A stretch of 64,000 nucleotides of DNA from Cephalotus follicularis (Eukaryota; Streptophyta; Magnoliopsida; Oxalidales; Cephalotaceae), in assembly GCA_001972305.1 (NCBI GenBank), contig BDDD01000027.1:270415-334414 (forward strand). Direction: 5' to 3'. The position numbers were made by a program, and so were the translations under genes. Position 1 is the stretch's first letter. Every line of letters begins with the position of its first letter. The notes under the pieces are model-generated. The model worked only from the letters and a program-made list of their open reading frames with translations. It had not been told where the DNA came from and did no database searches. Shown piece after piece: positions 25,601-39,456 of the stretch.

Positions 25601-28551
25601 CTTCAAGCTTCCAATTTCATATCTTATTTTTTTTTAATTTCTTTCACAGGAACTCTCAACTTTGATTGATATTTAATTTAAGACAGTGCTACTTTTGCTC
25701 ACTTTCTTATTTATTCAAATATTCATTGGATAATATAAATGAATTAAATCACATTAAAATGGATTCCATTCCATCATTTTTCACATGACTTTATTCATGT
25801 AAGGGTGTTAAACAATATATCATATATGACCAACTTTTGAAAGTGATGTATGAATTCTACTCTTCTTTTTTCTTGTTTTGTTTTTCCTGTTGACTATATA
25901 TCAGCTTAGAAATACATTTTTTTGGTAAACTATTGAATTATTATTTTGATAAAAAGACTTTTGGCATTATGTGCTGACCACTCATGCTATTGCTATTGCT
26001 AGCTAATGGTTTAATTTCTTTCTCATTAAGTTAAATCCCATATACAATTAATTAATTATACATTAAAATCTTTCCCAGGAAAATAATAATAATTCATCAA
26101 CATTAAATATTTGATGTGGGTCCAATGATCTTGAGAACTCAATGGAGGAAAAAAAAAAAAAAGCTACTGCTTTATTGCACAGCATGGGCATTTTCACCAA
26201 GGCACCAAGCATAGCTTTTTGTGTCCTTTTGGGTAAAGCAAGTAAACAAAATGGCATTTCATTATCTCCCTTTTCTCGATGCCTTTGAAAAGATTATCTT
26301 TTTTGTCTGTTTTTTAAAACACAATTGAGATTCCTTTGTTAATTAATCATATATAAAGCATGCCAGTTAGCTAGGGTTGGTTAAAGTTGTCATATATTGT
26401 TGTAGTATCTACAAAAATGGTCCAAAACCTGCATGGCTAAATTTTCATGATTCTATTTGTGTGATGATATTTAGATGCTAACAACCACGCATTAGTTGGT
26501 ATTCTCTAGTAGATTTACCAGTAGACACCACTCATATAAATATAATTACAATTATTGATATAATATTTTATTATTGATCGTGTCTACGTGAGTTGTCGTG
26601 TCTACTCAATTTTTTTTTGATTATTTTATGCTATAAATTGCTAATTGCTTAGGCCAACAAGTTTTTCATTGCATGATTATATTGCATATGTGATCGCTAA
26701 CAAACCCAAATAAATATTACTAGTTTAAACACACATTTGGGTAGATGAGTATGATAATTTTTTAAAAACTAAACAACACAATATGAAGCACATGATTGAA
26801 ATATAATATTTGAATGCCAAGTTCATAAGATTGATGTAAATAGAATCATAGCAAAATCAAATTTTGAAGCAAATAATAATGCAACTCACCGGCTTATACA
26901 TTGGATTTGGTACCATACTATTAATTATCTCTTTTCGGTTCACACAATAGTTTATAAATTTCGTGCATAAATTGTCATCTCAATAATATCGTTATTATGT
27001 ATTTATTTGATAAAATATCTGTCCTTTTTTAGATTATGGACATGTTCTATGTGCCCTGCTAGGCCCTATAATGTTGTTGTACAATTACCTCTATAAATCA
27101 GGGTGTCACCATCCTCTTTCTATATGTCCTTTGTGTGGACTTGATGAGTTGAGTTTTAGACATGGCCCATGCTTCCTCGGACTTTGTTGAAGGTGTTCTT
27201 CTAAAACTCTTTGGGGGCTGTGCTTATAAACTAAAAGGGCCTTAGTCCAGCAGAGATGAAGGCTAGTTGTTGACCCAGTAAGTGGCCCATCTACACGTAC
27301 GTACGACAGTCTAAGCAATATATACATGACATACTCTCTTTAGACTTTAATTTGATTTTGTATATCATTGTTTAAATTTATTGAATATCTCTAATTTTTA
27401 AATCTACTCACAAATTTTAGTCATTACATAATTGTATCTTACATTATAAAAGAATAACTCATTCAATAAAAAAACTCTATAAATATTTAATTTAGTTGAA
27501 AATTAAGATACATGATGTATATAGATAGAATAATAATTTCAACAACTAAATTTATAAAATATAAATCATATAATGTGGAGTGAGACCCACTATCCTACGA
27601 GAGGAGAGGTATTCAACTTAAAGAACATTGTTAACCAATTGATATTTCGTTCTTTTTTGTTCAAGTAATGATAGGTTATCGTATTAAAATCCTGAAATTT
27701 TAAAGCTAATATTACTACAAAAATCTATAGACTCTCAACAATAGTTAATTTAAAAAACATGTGAAAAACAAAAATCAAAATGATGACAAGCTACGAGAGA
27801 ACTCTCCGATATTTAAATCAACCAAACAAGTTTTGCATCTGAAAAGCCCTTCTTATTAATACTATGTGTAATAATATTTCAGTCAGTTTACACTAACGAA
27901 GTCCTGATAGAACTAGTAATCACAGCATCAAAATTTTTTTTTTAAGGAAAAAGAACCACTACGAAGCCACCCTTATTTTAATACTTTCAATAGGTTCTCA
28001 AAGCCGCTAATAGCCAAAATTTGTTTGTCATGCATGGGGCCTAGAAAAACTGAGAAGTAGCATCCTCTCCAGTTTTCACTGACACCCACTTGCTCTTGCT
28101 CTCTGTCGGCCCCCACCACTAGGAAATTTTGAAGGAAATTTCTTACTTCTTACTATCACATACAATCACATGCTCTTGTCCTTGCTTGGTGTATTCACAA
28201 CTGAAAAATGCATCATCAACCGCCACCTTCAACTTGTCTAAAAAGTATGCTGAAAAAGAAGAAGCTAATTGTGGAATCTAGCTGCACTTTGTAGAACCAA
28301 TAACCTTTAATGAGATATTATACATCTAGCTCACTTTAAACATTTCCAACCTCCGTATAAATCATGACTTACCTCTCACAACCCATGTAAGGGATCATAA
28401 TCGTTTCAAAACAATCACTAATCCAAATCATGATACTTCTAAAACAAGTAATGAATGTTGGGGGAACAAATGCGAATCACAAGTGTAAGAAAAGCTTTGA
28501 ATAAAAAATGGGAAACCAGGTTAGTTTTGATAAGAATGGCAGGATTCATCA
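16601..28551. other. Gene-poor AT-rich interval, about 12 kb
   Basis: I find no gene here on either strand. Open frames are short, Lys/Ile/Phe/Asn-rich and without family motifs. The first 400 bp should hold the OXS2-like promoter. Visible components are long A/T runs, a degenerate CGGTT/AACCGA-rich tract (19636-20165), a smaller 'GGATTCGGGTTCGG' patch near 24892-24905, and a patch near 27090-27310. That patch encodes CPLCG-like residues in one frame and may be a trace of a LINE zinc-knuckle region, too weak to list. The final 500 bp should contain the 3' UTR of the guanylate kinase gene. Confidence 0.55.
19636..20165. repeat. Degenerate CGGTT/AACCGA-rich tract
   Basis: Over about 530 bp the motifs GGTCGG, TCGGTT, CGGTTTGGA, ACCGAA and AACCGAAC recur in both orientations at irregular spacing (for example 19650-19670, 19855-19870, 19905-19915, 20050-20090 and 20145-20155). 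Such tracts are common debris in plant intergenic DNA and often mark old transposon parts. No terminal repeats or coding capacity can be assigned. Confidence 0.45.
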
Positions 28552-31442
28552 TTAGCTAAGCTGATTGAAGCCAGCAAAGGCATCAGAGAATGAGTCAACG
28601 GCATACACATTGAGCCCTCTAGTCCGTCCAGGCGCTCCTCCATTTAGCGAGGATACATCCAGCACAATTCTGTAAAACCCACATAGAAGGGTTCGTAAGT
28701 TGAGAATCCTATAAGGGGGGTTTGAGTAAACAATTGATTAGCAAAAAATTTGAACAAAAAAAGGGGGTCTTGAAATTGCTGAGTGAAAAAAGGAAATGCA
28801 AAGAACAGAAAGAAACTTACAAGTTCTTTGCTGCTTTTCCCAATTCTGCAACTCCACAATTTATAAGGATTTTGTTCTCGATCTTGGTTACTAAATGGTC
28901 CAAAGGCAGATCAATCCCTTGGGGTGCTGTATTGACAATTCTAACATATTAACTACCATTTTCCAATGCAGTTTGACTTAATAGAGCCAAAGAAAAATAA
29001 ACTAATTGGATTGCTAAATCTGAGACTTCTTACATGTTTTTTGGGTGGCAGCGGCACTTCCATCTAGTCCCAAGAGTTTCTACACACCAAATCAGTCTTT
29101 CTATTATTAGAATATAAAGAGCATAAGCATTTAACTCCATACTTTATCCACTCATCAGGGAAATTATCAGATAAAATGAAGCTCACAACAGCAGCAGAGA
29201 ATTACCTTAAGACCCTCATAGCACTGCTCAAGATTATCATTGTACAATATATAATCGAATATGCCTGACGATTTCCCTTGCTCCATCTCTGCTTTGGCAT
29301 TTCGCAGCCGTTTTTGGATTTGTTCCTCTGTCTCAGTCCCCCTGTTCACAACAATCAAGATTGGAACCAGAATTGGATAGTATGAAAATGAGAAATATCA
29401 GACCGGTAGCTCTGATTCACCTTGACCGGAGGCGGTTCTCAAGCTCCATCATAGAGGGTGGGCATATAAAGATGAAAATAGCTTCAAGAGAACTAGCCCT
29501 CACAGACCTTGCCCCTTGGACATCTATGTCAAGAATGCATCTCTACATCGAAACCAGTAAGAATATTTGAGGTTTCCTCAGATATTTTTTTTTTGGTTAT
29601 TTTTTTTATAAAAGGTAAACAAGGCTCTTGAGAAAGTTCTTTCATTGTAGCTTATAAAAGTTTTTACCATTATTTGAATTTAATGCCATAAAACTGTAAG
29701 TCCAAAACTTAAATAAAAAATGCGAACATGAATTGGATTGATGTAACACATTTTGGACTTTAAATCAGTTAAGCTCCTCCAGAAAGACACAATATGGGAT
29801 GCTCTTTAAATAGCCACAAAATGGGCTGGATTAAGTCTAGAGTTGATTTTTGTCATATTAAACTTCCTAAATTTTCACTAGAACAGACTCTCCTATAATA
29901 AAATACTAATAAAATATGGTACATTGAACCAATTTTGGGTTCAATAGATCAAAGACTGTTTCAGAAAATTTACCTTATGTGATAATCTTATATAGGACAT
30001 TCAGTTCACTGCAGTATATGGCAGGAGGTACACTCAAACATTACCAACAAGGCTATTGTGCCCCTCCCCACCATATATAACTTAAGTCACAATAGACAAA
30101 TAAAAAATAAACTAAGTGATGATAGCCACTCCAAGTTCATATAATTATTTGACTATAATACTTATATCTCACTAAAGTTCATGAACATTTACCTTTCCTG
30201 AATCTGCTACCACCTCAACGGCTTCAACACTGGTTCCATAGAGATTTCCATGGACGTTAGCGAACTCCAGGAACTTCCCATCTTTTATCTCGTTCTCCAT
30301 AACACTTCGATCGGTAAAATGGTAGTGGACCCCATCCTTCTCCATGTTTCTTGATGCACGTGTTGTGTGGCTCACAGAGAATCCAAACATGGATGGGAAC
30401 TCCTTCATAAGCATAGTTATCAATGTACCTTTTCCTACTCCAGAAGGACCGCTAATGACAACTGGTTTCTCAGAATTGCCCAACACACCCTTACTCCAGG
30501 CAACAACCTCCGTTCCCAAACTTTTCTTCTGGTTCCTAACATATTCAGTGTCCACCTACCAAATTTTGAAAGGATTAAACACCACGGAAATAATCAGCTA
30601 ATATATGAGAGTAGTAACTTGATGGATTATATGAAGTTTCCATTGCAATTTAAATAGTATTTTAGAATCAGTCTAATTTCAATTTTAAAAATTTGGCAGC
30701 ATTTCAAAATTGATTTTAACTGTTATGGTGCTCAATCCTTCTTTTAGAGATTTTTTTTAAACTAAAGAGGTTTTAATAGCTTCAAATACTGACCTCGAGA
30801 AACCAAATGCAGTCATCTGAGGTGGAACCCTTCTTAATAATCAATATCCGATCTTCATTCAGAGGAACTGCTGAAAGGCCTTTACCTGGTTTGGGTTTTG
30901 TTCCCAGCACAGTGGGCATCACCCTGATATTTACCAGAAATTAATAATCCCAACTCTGAACCGACACCTGAGTGAAGGAATTCATAGCTAGAGCTATTAA
31001 CTCACCAGTTCCCGGAAATTTCGTCAAAAATCTGGACCTCAGTTGCTAATGTGGATTCATCATTGGCCGGACCAATAACATACTGCCAAAATAGAGCACA
31101 TAGAAATTTGAGCTTTCAATAAATTGACCAGGTTAATCACTATTGTTCATAGAACATAAATAGAGATCAAGTAATCATACTTTTCTATCGCCGATGATGG
31201 CAGCCGTTTCACAGCCTTTGAATTTTAAGCCTAATCCATTTGCAAATCCACTTTGTGGGTCATCAACAATGAAAGCTGGCGCCTCTCCCTGATGAACATA
31301 ACCCAATACATATCAAATCACAAGTACTAATTTGATCCACATTTTGGAGACAACAATTCAATTGCATATCTGACAAAATTTAGCACTTTTTCAACCAGTT
31401 ATTAATGAAATAACAGGAACAAAATAATTAAGGCCTCACCAT
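28552..31442 (-). CDS. GK1: Guanylate kinase, plant GK-1/GK-2 type
   Basis: Ten coding segments join to 402 aa: 31440-31442 (ATG only), 31181-31288, 31006-31082, 30794-30923, 30193-30555, 29421-29542, 29206-29341, 29034-29079, 28821-28926, 28552-28669. Introns are GT-AG and the frame is exact. The N-terminal ~130 residues (starting [11 protein letters not shown]) form the plant-specific kelch-like extension. The kinase domain follows, with the P-loop GPSGVGKGT, the GMP-binding SHTTRASR and GVHYHF, and LDIDVQGA. The C-terminal tail ends FAGFNQLS. The enzyme converts GMP plus ATP to GDP plus ADP in the cytosol/nucleus. It matches the longer plant isoform (Arabidopsis At2g41880/At3g57550), not the short organellar one. 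The first in-frame ATG is the last codon of a 36-nt exon (31440-31475); the next in-frame codon signal upstream is a stop in the leader exon. Confidence 0.93.
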
Positions 31443-31942
31443 GGGGTATCTAAGCCTCAAGTACAAAGGTTCACCCTGATCAATACAAATAGAAAAGAAA
31501 AATCAAACCAAAAGTACACATATTTCTTGGATCTAGCAAAAGAAACCCAAAGGGCAAGCAATAAAAATCCTACAGTATATATGCAAAATGAAAAATCGAA
31601 ACTTGAGCTATGTAATATCAACACTTGAGCTATTTAATATCAAAACTTGGCCATAAAAATCAAAACCCAATTGTCAAACTAACAACCCAAACGCTATAAA
31701 AATATAAGCAAACAATAAATCTTGGAATTTACAAGAAATTTCATAGAACCGTTGTCAAAATGTATAAATAATTCAACACAAACAATTGAGAAAGCTAAAA
31801 GAAACAAATTGCAAGAGAAAACAAAATTAACAACCAAAAGGCACACAAAAATATTGCTAAAATCAATGGATCAAACACGTAATAATGCAACAAAAGCTAC
31901 AAGTAAGAAAACAAAAAGATTGAGACCCATGAACACACCTTG

Positions 31943-32215
31943 GTATTAGAAGCAAATCCTCTAGAAAACTGTATATGTTGTGTTTAGAGGTGATGATATT
32001 TATATACAACAAAAAGTGTCAAAGAAAAGAATCTAAAGGCAAAACCCACTTGAGTTTCTTTTTCACATTTAAGTTTCGTGTCATGCTCAAAGCAAAACAA
32101 AACTTAGGAGACAAAATATCAAAGAGAGAAGAACAAGTTGCAAAAAGTAATGACAACCCTCCTCATATTTGTAAGAGAGAGAGAGAGAGAGAGGGGTTGG
32201 TCGCGTTCAAAGTCT
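31943..32215 (-). other. 5' leader exon of the guanylate kinase gene
   Basis: A donor (ACCAAG|GTGTGT) near 31941 would join a leader exon to the 36-nt exon at 31440-31475. Reading back in the coding frame gives a TAA in this leader and no ATG between it and 31442, which supports the chosen start. A (GA)n tract lies at about 32171-32192. The transcription start is not determined. Confidence 0.45.
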
Positions 32216-32626
32216 TTTAACAAGAAGACCGGCTCTTATTTTCTTTTGGTGAGGTGAGTGCTTATGAAGCTTCCATATTTATTTTTAATTTTTTTTTTTT
32301 TTAGATTTTAGATTTTTCTTGGGTTCTTAAAATACAATAACTAAATATATGAATAATTATGATGCTTTATTTTGGAAAATTACAAAATCAAGGTTAGAAC
32401 AATATGGGATGTGTTTTGAGGTGAGGATGACACGTGTCATGATACAGAATACATAAATTCTAAATAAATTCGTTCAAAAAAGAACTAGGAAGATGGTCAA
32501 ATAATTATTCTTATGATAAAAAAGTAAGGTCACTTTATTTGCAATGTTACAAAGAGCAAGGATCCAAAAACAATGTCTTAATAGTTCCTTTACAAGTGTA
32601 GTGACTGGCACTGATAATGAAAGACA

Positions 32627-32658
<32 letters not shown>

Positions 32659-35600
32659 GAGTGTGAGAAATTAACAAAAATCCAAAAAACCGAAACGAAT
32701 TGAACTTTTCTAAGTTCTTTGGTCGAGTAATACGAGTATCCAAAAACTCCAATTTGTATAAACTAATGGATTTTTGTCTCTAATTGGATAATGCTAAAAA
32801 TAGTCAAAATTATGAACCCGAATTACGTCAATCTTAAACATCCGATATTATTCGATTTAAATATTTATTACTTAAATTAAATTCAGTTCGGTTTTAAGTA
32901 TAATTATCCAATACTTGAAAACTCGAACCCAAAATTTAATATCGATTGGATAATATATATTTGAATACACACTACTAATTATCTGACGAATACACACTCC
33001 TAATTAGAGATATTATTACGATTATGCATGCCAAGAAATGAAAATATATGTATTGAAGAACCTTAACTAAATTATGTTTATGTGATATTTTCACTCTAAA
33101 AAGTGATATTGATGTGCATCTAAATAGTTTTTTTTTTGGTCAAGCATTTTCAAAACTATTACATGTTTTTTGATGTTACTCACTAAAGCAGATTGCACGT
33201 ATACGATGTTTTTAGGTCTTAAATTTGGATAGTTTTTTGGTTTATTTTGTTAGTTGTTTGTGATGTTTAGAGACGATGTAATTGAGTTATAAAATAAACA
33301 AACTTAGACTGTTAATTGACAAGTGATCTCTTAAATCATACAAGAGCTCCAAACATTTATGTAAGTGTGTAACATATCTTTTTAATTATAATTTATGTGA
33401 TTTAACACTTTCATAAAAAATTATAGAGTTTTAAATAACAATATTTGTAGGTCATATAATCTAATAATGAAATCTATTATAGTATCTTTAACGACCATTT
33501 TCAGTTTTTATCATTATAATCATAATTTTGAGATAAAATGTTTATTGTATTTGTGGTACTGTATTGTGTATATTTGACTATTTATAGGAGAACGAATACA
33601 ATTACGGTAATAAATATAAAATATTCTAGAGGATACTATAAAGTAATCTAAGCATAAAACATAGGAAATTTACTAACTAGATATCTCAACTAAATATTAT
33701 ATTCATTTACAGGAAAATTCTTGGATGACACATGTCTATCATAGATACAATTTAGCACTTTATAAAAACTATTTTTTTACTCTAAAAAGGATATTAAGTG
33801 TGTTAACTTGTGTAGATTAAATACCATATGAATCATTTTCTTTGAAATCTCTTGTTAGTGAAAGAATAGAATACTCTATTTTGCCCCCTAATTGGCAACT
33901 AGTCACACTTGACAACTAACATTTGTGTTTTTACCAAATATTCTTCTCTATTTTAAGTGGCAAGATGCATCTCATTGTCATCTTTTTTCGATTTCATGTT
34001 GTCGATTTACTAATGGAACTTATACATTAATGTCGACTATACTTGATATTTGAAAAACTCATAGATAAGATATCTATTATTGCCTTGTCCTTTCCTCAAT
34101 GTTTGTCGTCCTGACAACCGTATAGATTTTAGAGATGTAAATGAATGAGTGAATGGGAGGATTGATTATGGTTAAAGGGAGCTTTTTAATAAATATTCCT
34201 TAAGGGTTTGGATAGTGAAACATCCAGCGATTAAGTGGCAAGATATTCAAGTATTTGCTTCATATAAACGCTCCTCAATCAAAACTTGCAAGCACATTTC
34301 TCATGTAGGCTTAGACTTGGTCATGAAAGTTATTATACTTGTAATGATCATTGTATTTGTACGAATTATAATCAACTTTCATTTTATGGGACGAAATTCT
34401 AATCCACAAAAAAGATTGTCAAAAATTATTCAAGCTGATGCAAAATACAAAAAAAAGAAAAGAAAAAAAGAGGGTTAAATTAAATATGGTAAACAAAAAA
34501 AAAAGTTGATTAATTATGAGTCATCCACTTGAAATCTTCTTCAAGTTCGTACAGGATATGAAAAAGAAAAGCTTCTTTAGATCACGAACGCCGCCCATGA
34601 CACAACATATCTTTATTTTATAAATTGAATCTATCTTCATAAAAGACAAGGTAGATAAAGAATATATCTTTAAAAATTCAAGAGAAATTAAAGAAGCAAT
34701 TCTATAATCATGATGGACCAAGTCAATTTATGTATGTTGGTGGATAGGACAATAAGGGGCGTGTCAGTCAAGTAGATGTTAGAGATACCATGTCCCATAT
34801 AGACAACTTTGGACCAAGGAAAGCAACAAAGTGTATTTGATAATGGAATATATAAACTTAGTTTGATTTTTCTCAAGATTATCTTGTTTCATAGAAAGGG
34901 ATTCAAGAGAGGGCAAATATTCCTTTGATCATATGATTGGATCTAGTCAATCCGATTTGAATTGGAGGTCTTGAACATCTTGTTTGTGATCACCACAAAA
35001 TGTTGGGAGTTACACATCGTGCAGACTTTTCATATTTAATAAAACTAAATACTAAAATTTTGTTGTTGGGTAAAATAATATATATAGGTTGTTAAGCAAG
35101 ATTTACGGTGGTCTCATGGTACCATACTTATGTATTGAAAATGTTTATGTGTTAGTAAGTTAGGTATTAATGGTGAAAGAAGGAGTTAGCAAGAAGGAGG
35201 TGCGAGTAAACACCGTGTGAGAGACTTACAAAGACTTGTTGTAATAAATCTTTGAAAAATACTTTTTAGTGAAAGTTATTAACTATTTAGTTGAGAGTTC
35301 GTCACTCAAAATTTTGGGATATACCTTTTATCAAGTGTCGTAACTTCTTATCAAAATAACTAACAAAATTATGAAATTTGGTGCATCCATTTTATAAGGT
35401 GCACCATGTCATTGATATTATCATTATTTTTTTTTATTTTTGCAACTTTCAAAATCAAAAGATTAAGAAGCAAAATGTGAGATGATGGCAATGGAACAAT
35501 CTCAAAAGGATAAACTACTAGTCTAGTATGTTTGATGCAAACATAAGCTTTGTACAAAGTGTCCATTAAAATTAAGAGTAAGAAAACAAAATTGTCTTTT

Positions 35601-37094
35601 TACACAAATGTATAGTATAATACCACATGGTCCACATCCATTGTACCAAAATTAATATTGTACATTAATTGATTACCCTTTTTGCATTGTCTTTTGTTTA
35701 CTAAATATATCAAATTTAATTTAGCAGATGCTACAAATTCAATCTGGTTTGGGAAATAAAATGGATTTATTCCCATTAAGATCACATTATCTCTATAATC
35801 TTCCTATAAATTTAAGCATCTGAATTATCTATTTACTGTCAAATCTGCTTATTCATTCCAATTCCATAGTGGTTGCGGAATATTAAATGTGGGCTGGGCT
35901 GGTCATTCTATACTAGCCATGTTAGAAGAATGACCTATTTAAAGCCCAAGTTTGGCTTTGGTAAACTTTGTACCATTGTACAGGGCCCACATTATAAACT
36001 TTGGAGTCATGGGCTCCTAGATCCATACCACAGTTACCAAAATATTCAATCTCACTCGACTTACTATTTATCGTAGACGTACCTATATGATTTTTAGATA
36101 ATGTTATTAATCATAATTGTGATACATCGCAATTGACGCAACCGTCTTTAACAATATTACTCATATATCAATATGTAATCTAGATCATATATATGTTCCT
36201 TTTGGCTACTTAGCTTGCATATAGACATGTTACTAGTGAATTATCAAGTTAGATCATAAATGTTTTTGTCATTATTTGTTCAACAATTCAAAGTATGTCA
36301 TTGTCAGTGCTAGATATATCCATCTATTCACCAAACTCCACAGATTTACACCAGTAGATCACTCTCAAAACAAATTAATAACCTAACGGAGTAGTGTACC
36401 AAAAGTTGTCACATAACAGCTGTAGCCTATAGACACACATATATAGTGTTCCATTACATCAAAAGATGGGTCATTTATGATTAAACAATGTCCCCAAGTG
36501 GACATCCCTCATTGGCCTATTAATAATAAAACAACCTAGCAAAAGAAACAGAGCAAGGCATATAGATAATATAATACTAAAAAAGTTCACTAAAAACATA
36601 TATCTATACTTTCTTAATTGTCTCTATACGTAAGAAAAACATTGATGGCAGATTATTTAGTGTTTTATTTACATTAATTTATCACGGGAGACGTTGAAAT
36701 CTGTAAGTGGCACCATACACGTGTCTCCCTCTGGTGGCTTAAAAGTCAGCAATGCATGGAGGGACATTTACGTAGGTAACTTAGCTTCTTTGATGGGATT
36801 TCTTTGTCTTTGAAGAAATGCCACGCGTAGATCATCAACAGGGTTGGCATCATTCTCTATGTGACGCGTTTGCAGTGAGTGGCTGGTCCACTCCTATTAT
36901 TGGTAACCTTGTAATGCTTTGGCCGACACTTAATTACCGTCAAACAAATTGGAGTGGTTAATATATATATAACAATTAAAAAATCATAATAATTATAACA
37001 ATTAATTATTGATATATTAAAAAAAAAAATAAAAAAAACTATCATCAAATTAGATTAAAAAAATGATATATTATAATCTAATTATAGTTCATAA

Positions 37095-37125
<31 letters not shown>

Positions 37126-38710
37126 TACAATACTTTTGTAATTTGTAATAGTTTTAACTTATTTCGTTTTAATTAAAATTTTGACTTAGAAAAAACTTTT
37201 TTTTTGGATTAACCCCTAATATTACTTTTTTTTTACGTGAGATAAAACTCATGAAAATTTTATAAAAAAAATGGTTAAGGATTAAAATCTGGATTGATAG
37301 AGACAGAGTAAAAATATAATCTCGATAAAACTATATATCATTTTATTAAGGGTATATACAAAAAGAGTATGGCACAACATGACAAAAAAAAATGTAAAAA
37401 ATGAAGAAAAAAAAAAGGTTAAAACCATGAAATTTTTAGATTTTTTAGCGTTAATGAAAAAATCATGCCAATGAAGATTTTTTTGTTGTTGAAATCTTTA
37501 ATTATTGACCACGTCTGTATCGTTACCTCCTCCTTAGCTTTCAATTCCATTTGATAACAATTGATAGCACCTTTTCCATAGCAAGTGTAAGCAACAGTCT
37601 CACATTGAAAAAGTGAAAAGATTTATATACAGTGGAGATCTAAATGACTTAAGTTATTAGGTTAAAGTTGTGTCATATATTGTATATTAATCCTTTCCTC
37701 AAATAGAAAGGAACTCTCCCATCCTAAAATAATGCTAATGAGAGATTATATCTAGAAATTAACCTAAAGGTCTCATTATTTCATTAATTAGTTTGTGATC
37801 TTAAATCTATAAATAAACTTTCACTCCTTTAATTTGGAACTCTACGTATTTACTCTCGTATGCCTTGACTTGATTTCTAATTAATCACGTGTTAAGATAT
37901 TGATGATAATCAATGCCATTGTCAATACCATCATTGTTAGTTTTTGAACAATGACATTTTAGTCACTTTTAACGACGGAAAATTAATGTTGTCACCAAAA
38001 ACCTTTTTTTGTTATAGTGATAAAAAAAAAAAAGAAAATGTTACGTGTATTTCTATCGTATGGTTAATGTATATGACACACATATATATAAATAGTAGTA
38101 TATGGTCTTTTATCTATACCAAGATAATAATAATTCTGTTTTATATCTCCAAACCCTTAAAATGATACTAATTACAACTTCCCTTAAAGGGGGTTTCAAG
38201 ATTTGAATAGTATTAACAAATTAGAATTAAAAACCTTAGACCCTTTTTTTTGAACAAATCATTTCTTGTGTGCTTTTTATTAAGCATTTTTTTTTAAAGA
38301 AACGGTCAGAAATAAAAAACTTAAATCAATAGAGTTAGAACAAGAATCTTACCCTGATAAAATTATAGGTCTTTTAATTGATAGTATATACAAAAATGAT
38401 ATAATATGACACAACCCAAAGATCAAGAAAAAACATAAGAAAAGAAAAACAAAAAATAAAAACGAAAAGGGAAGGAAAAAATTTAGCTAAAGCTATGAGA
38501 TTTTCAATCTTTTAAGGATAAATAGAGCTCATATTTTCATGCCTTGTTGAATTCTCTTCACATAGCATGTGACAATACGTATGTGGCTCATAATACTCTA
38601 TACAATTTAAAACATCAAACAAAAACAGTACTTATGTTTATAGCCTTTTAATCTTCATTTCATCAATAGTCAGTTACTTACATACACACTAAAACTAAAC
38701 CCTATATTCA
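32216..38710. other. Intergenic, 6.5 kb between divergent GK and remorin genes
   Basis: No gene recognised. The interval is very AT-rich and includes a (GA)n tract at 32633-32658, an (AT)n tract at 37098-37125 and many poly-A/T runs. The stretch around 35880-36010 contains several GGCCCA/GGGCCC sites (site II-like elements typical of plant promoters), yet no gene follows. Sequence from about 38000 to 38710 should hold the remorin promoter. Confidence 0.5.
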
Positions 38711-39019
38711 ATGTTAACCCTTGGAAGTGCTATCAACAATGACCAAACCGACCTTGACCATCATCATCATGATCACGACGAAGATGAACACGTACGTGAC
38801 ATCCATGCTTTAACACCATCCCGTCCAGTTCCACCGGTGAATCGTCGCCGTTGGGACAGTAGTAGCAGTGTTAGATCATCTTCCTTGTCCATGTCCAGTG
38901 AAGCTGCTTCAAGTGAAAACTTCACTACTATAAGCAGAGAGTTCAACGCTTTGGTTCTTGCAGGGTCCACGATTGATCAAAACGGAGGCAATGATTTTGG
39001 AAACAATATTGTTCATGGT

Positions 39020-39051
<32 letters not shown>

Positions 39052-39412
39052 CCAATATTTGTCTAGGATTGGAGAGGAGGAGGTGCATGAAGAAACTAAC
39101 CCTTTGGCTATAGTACCCGATAACAACCCGCCTATGGACAACCCGGCTCCGGATCATAGGTGGGTCGGATCTGTTGGTGGTAGCGAAGTGACGTCAGTGC
39201 AAAGAGTGAAGAAAGAGGAAGTGGAGGCCAAGATTTCAGCATGGCAGAATGCAAAAATAGCAAAGATCAACAATAGGTTTAAGAGAGAGGATGCAGTGAT
39301 TAATGGATGGGAGGGTGAGCAAGTGCAAAAAACTACTTCTTGGATGAAGAAAGTAGAGGTATGTGATAGTAAGCTTTCTTGTGTTTTTTTGCATGTTGAT
39401 CTATTGTTTTGC

Positions 39413-39456
<44 letters not shown>

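Noticed and set aside
27090..27310. CPLCG-containing frame resembling a LINE zf-RVT zinc knuckle
   Set aside because: Only one short motif fits, with stops on both sides and no reverse-transcriptase sequence nearby.
35080..35340. Possible LTR-like stretch
   Set aside because: No TG...CA ends, primer-binding site or partner copy could be seen.
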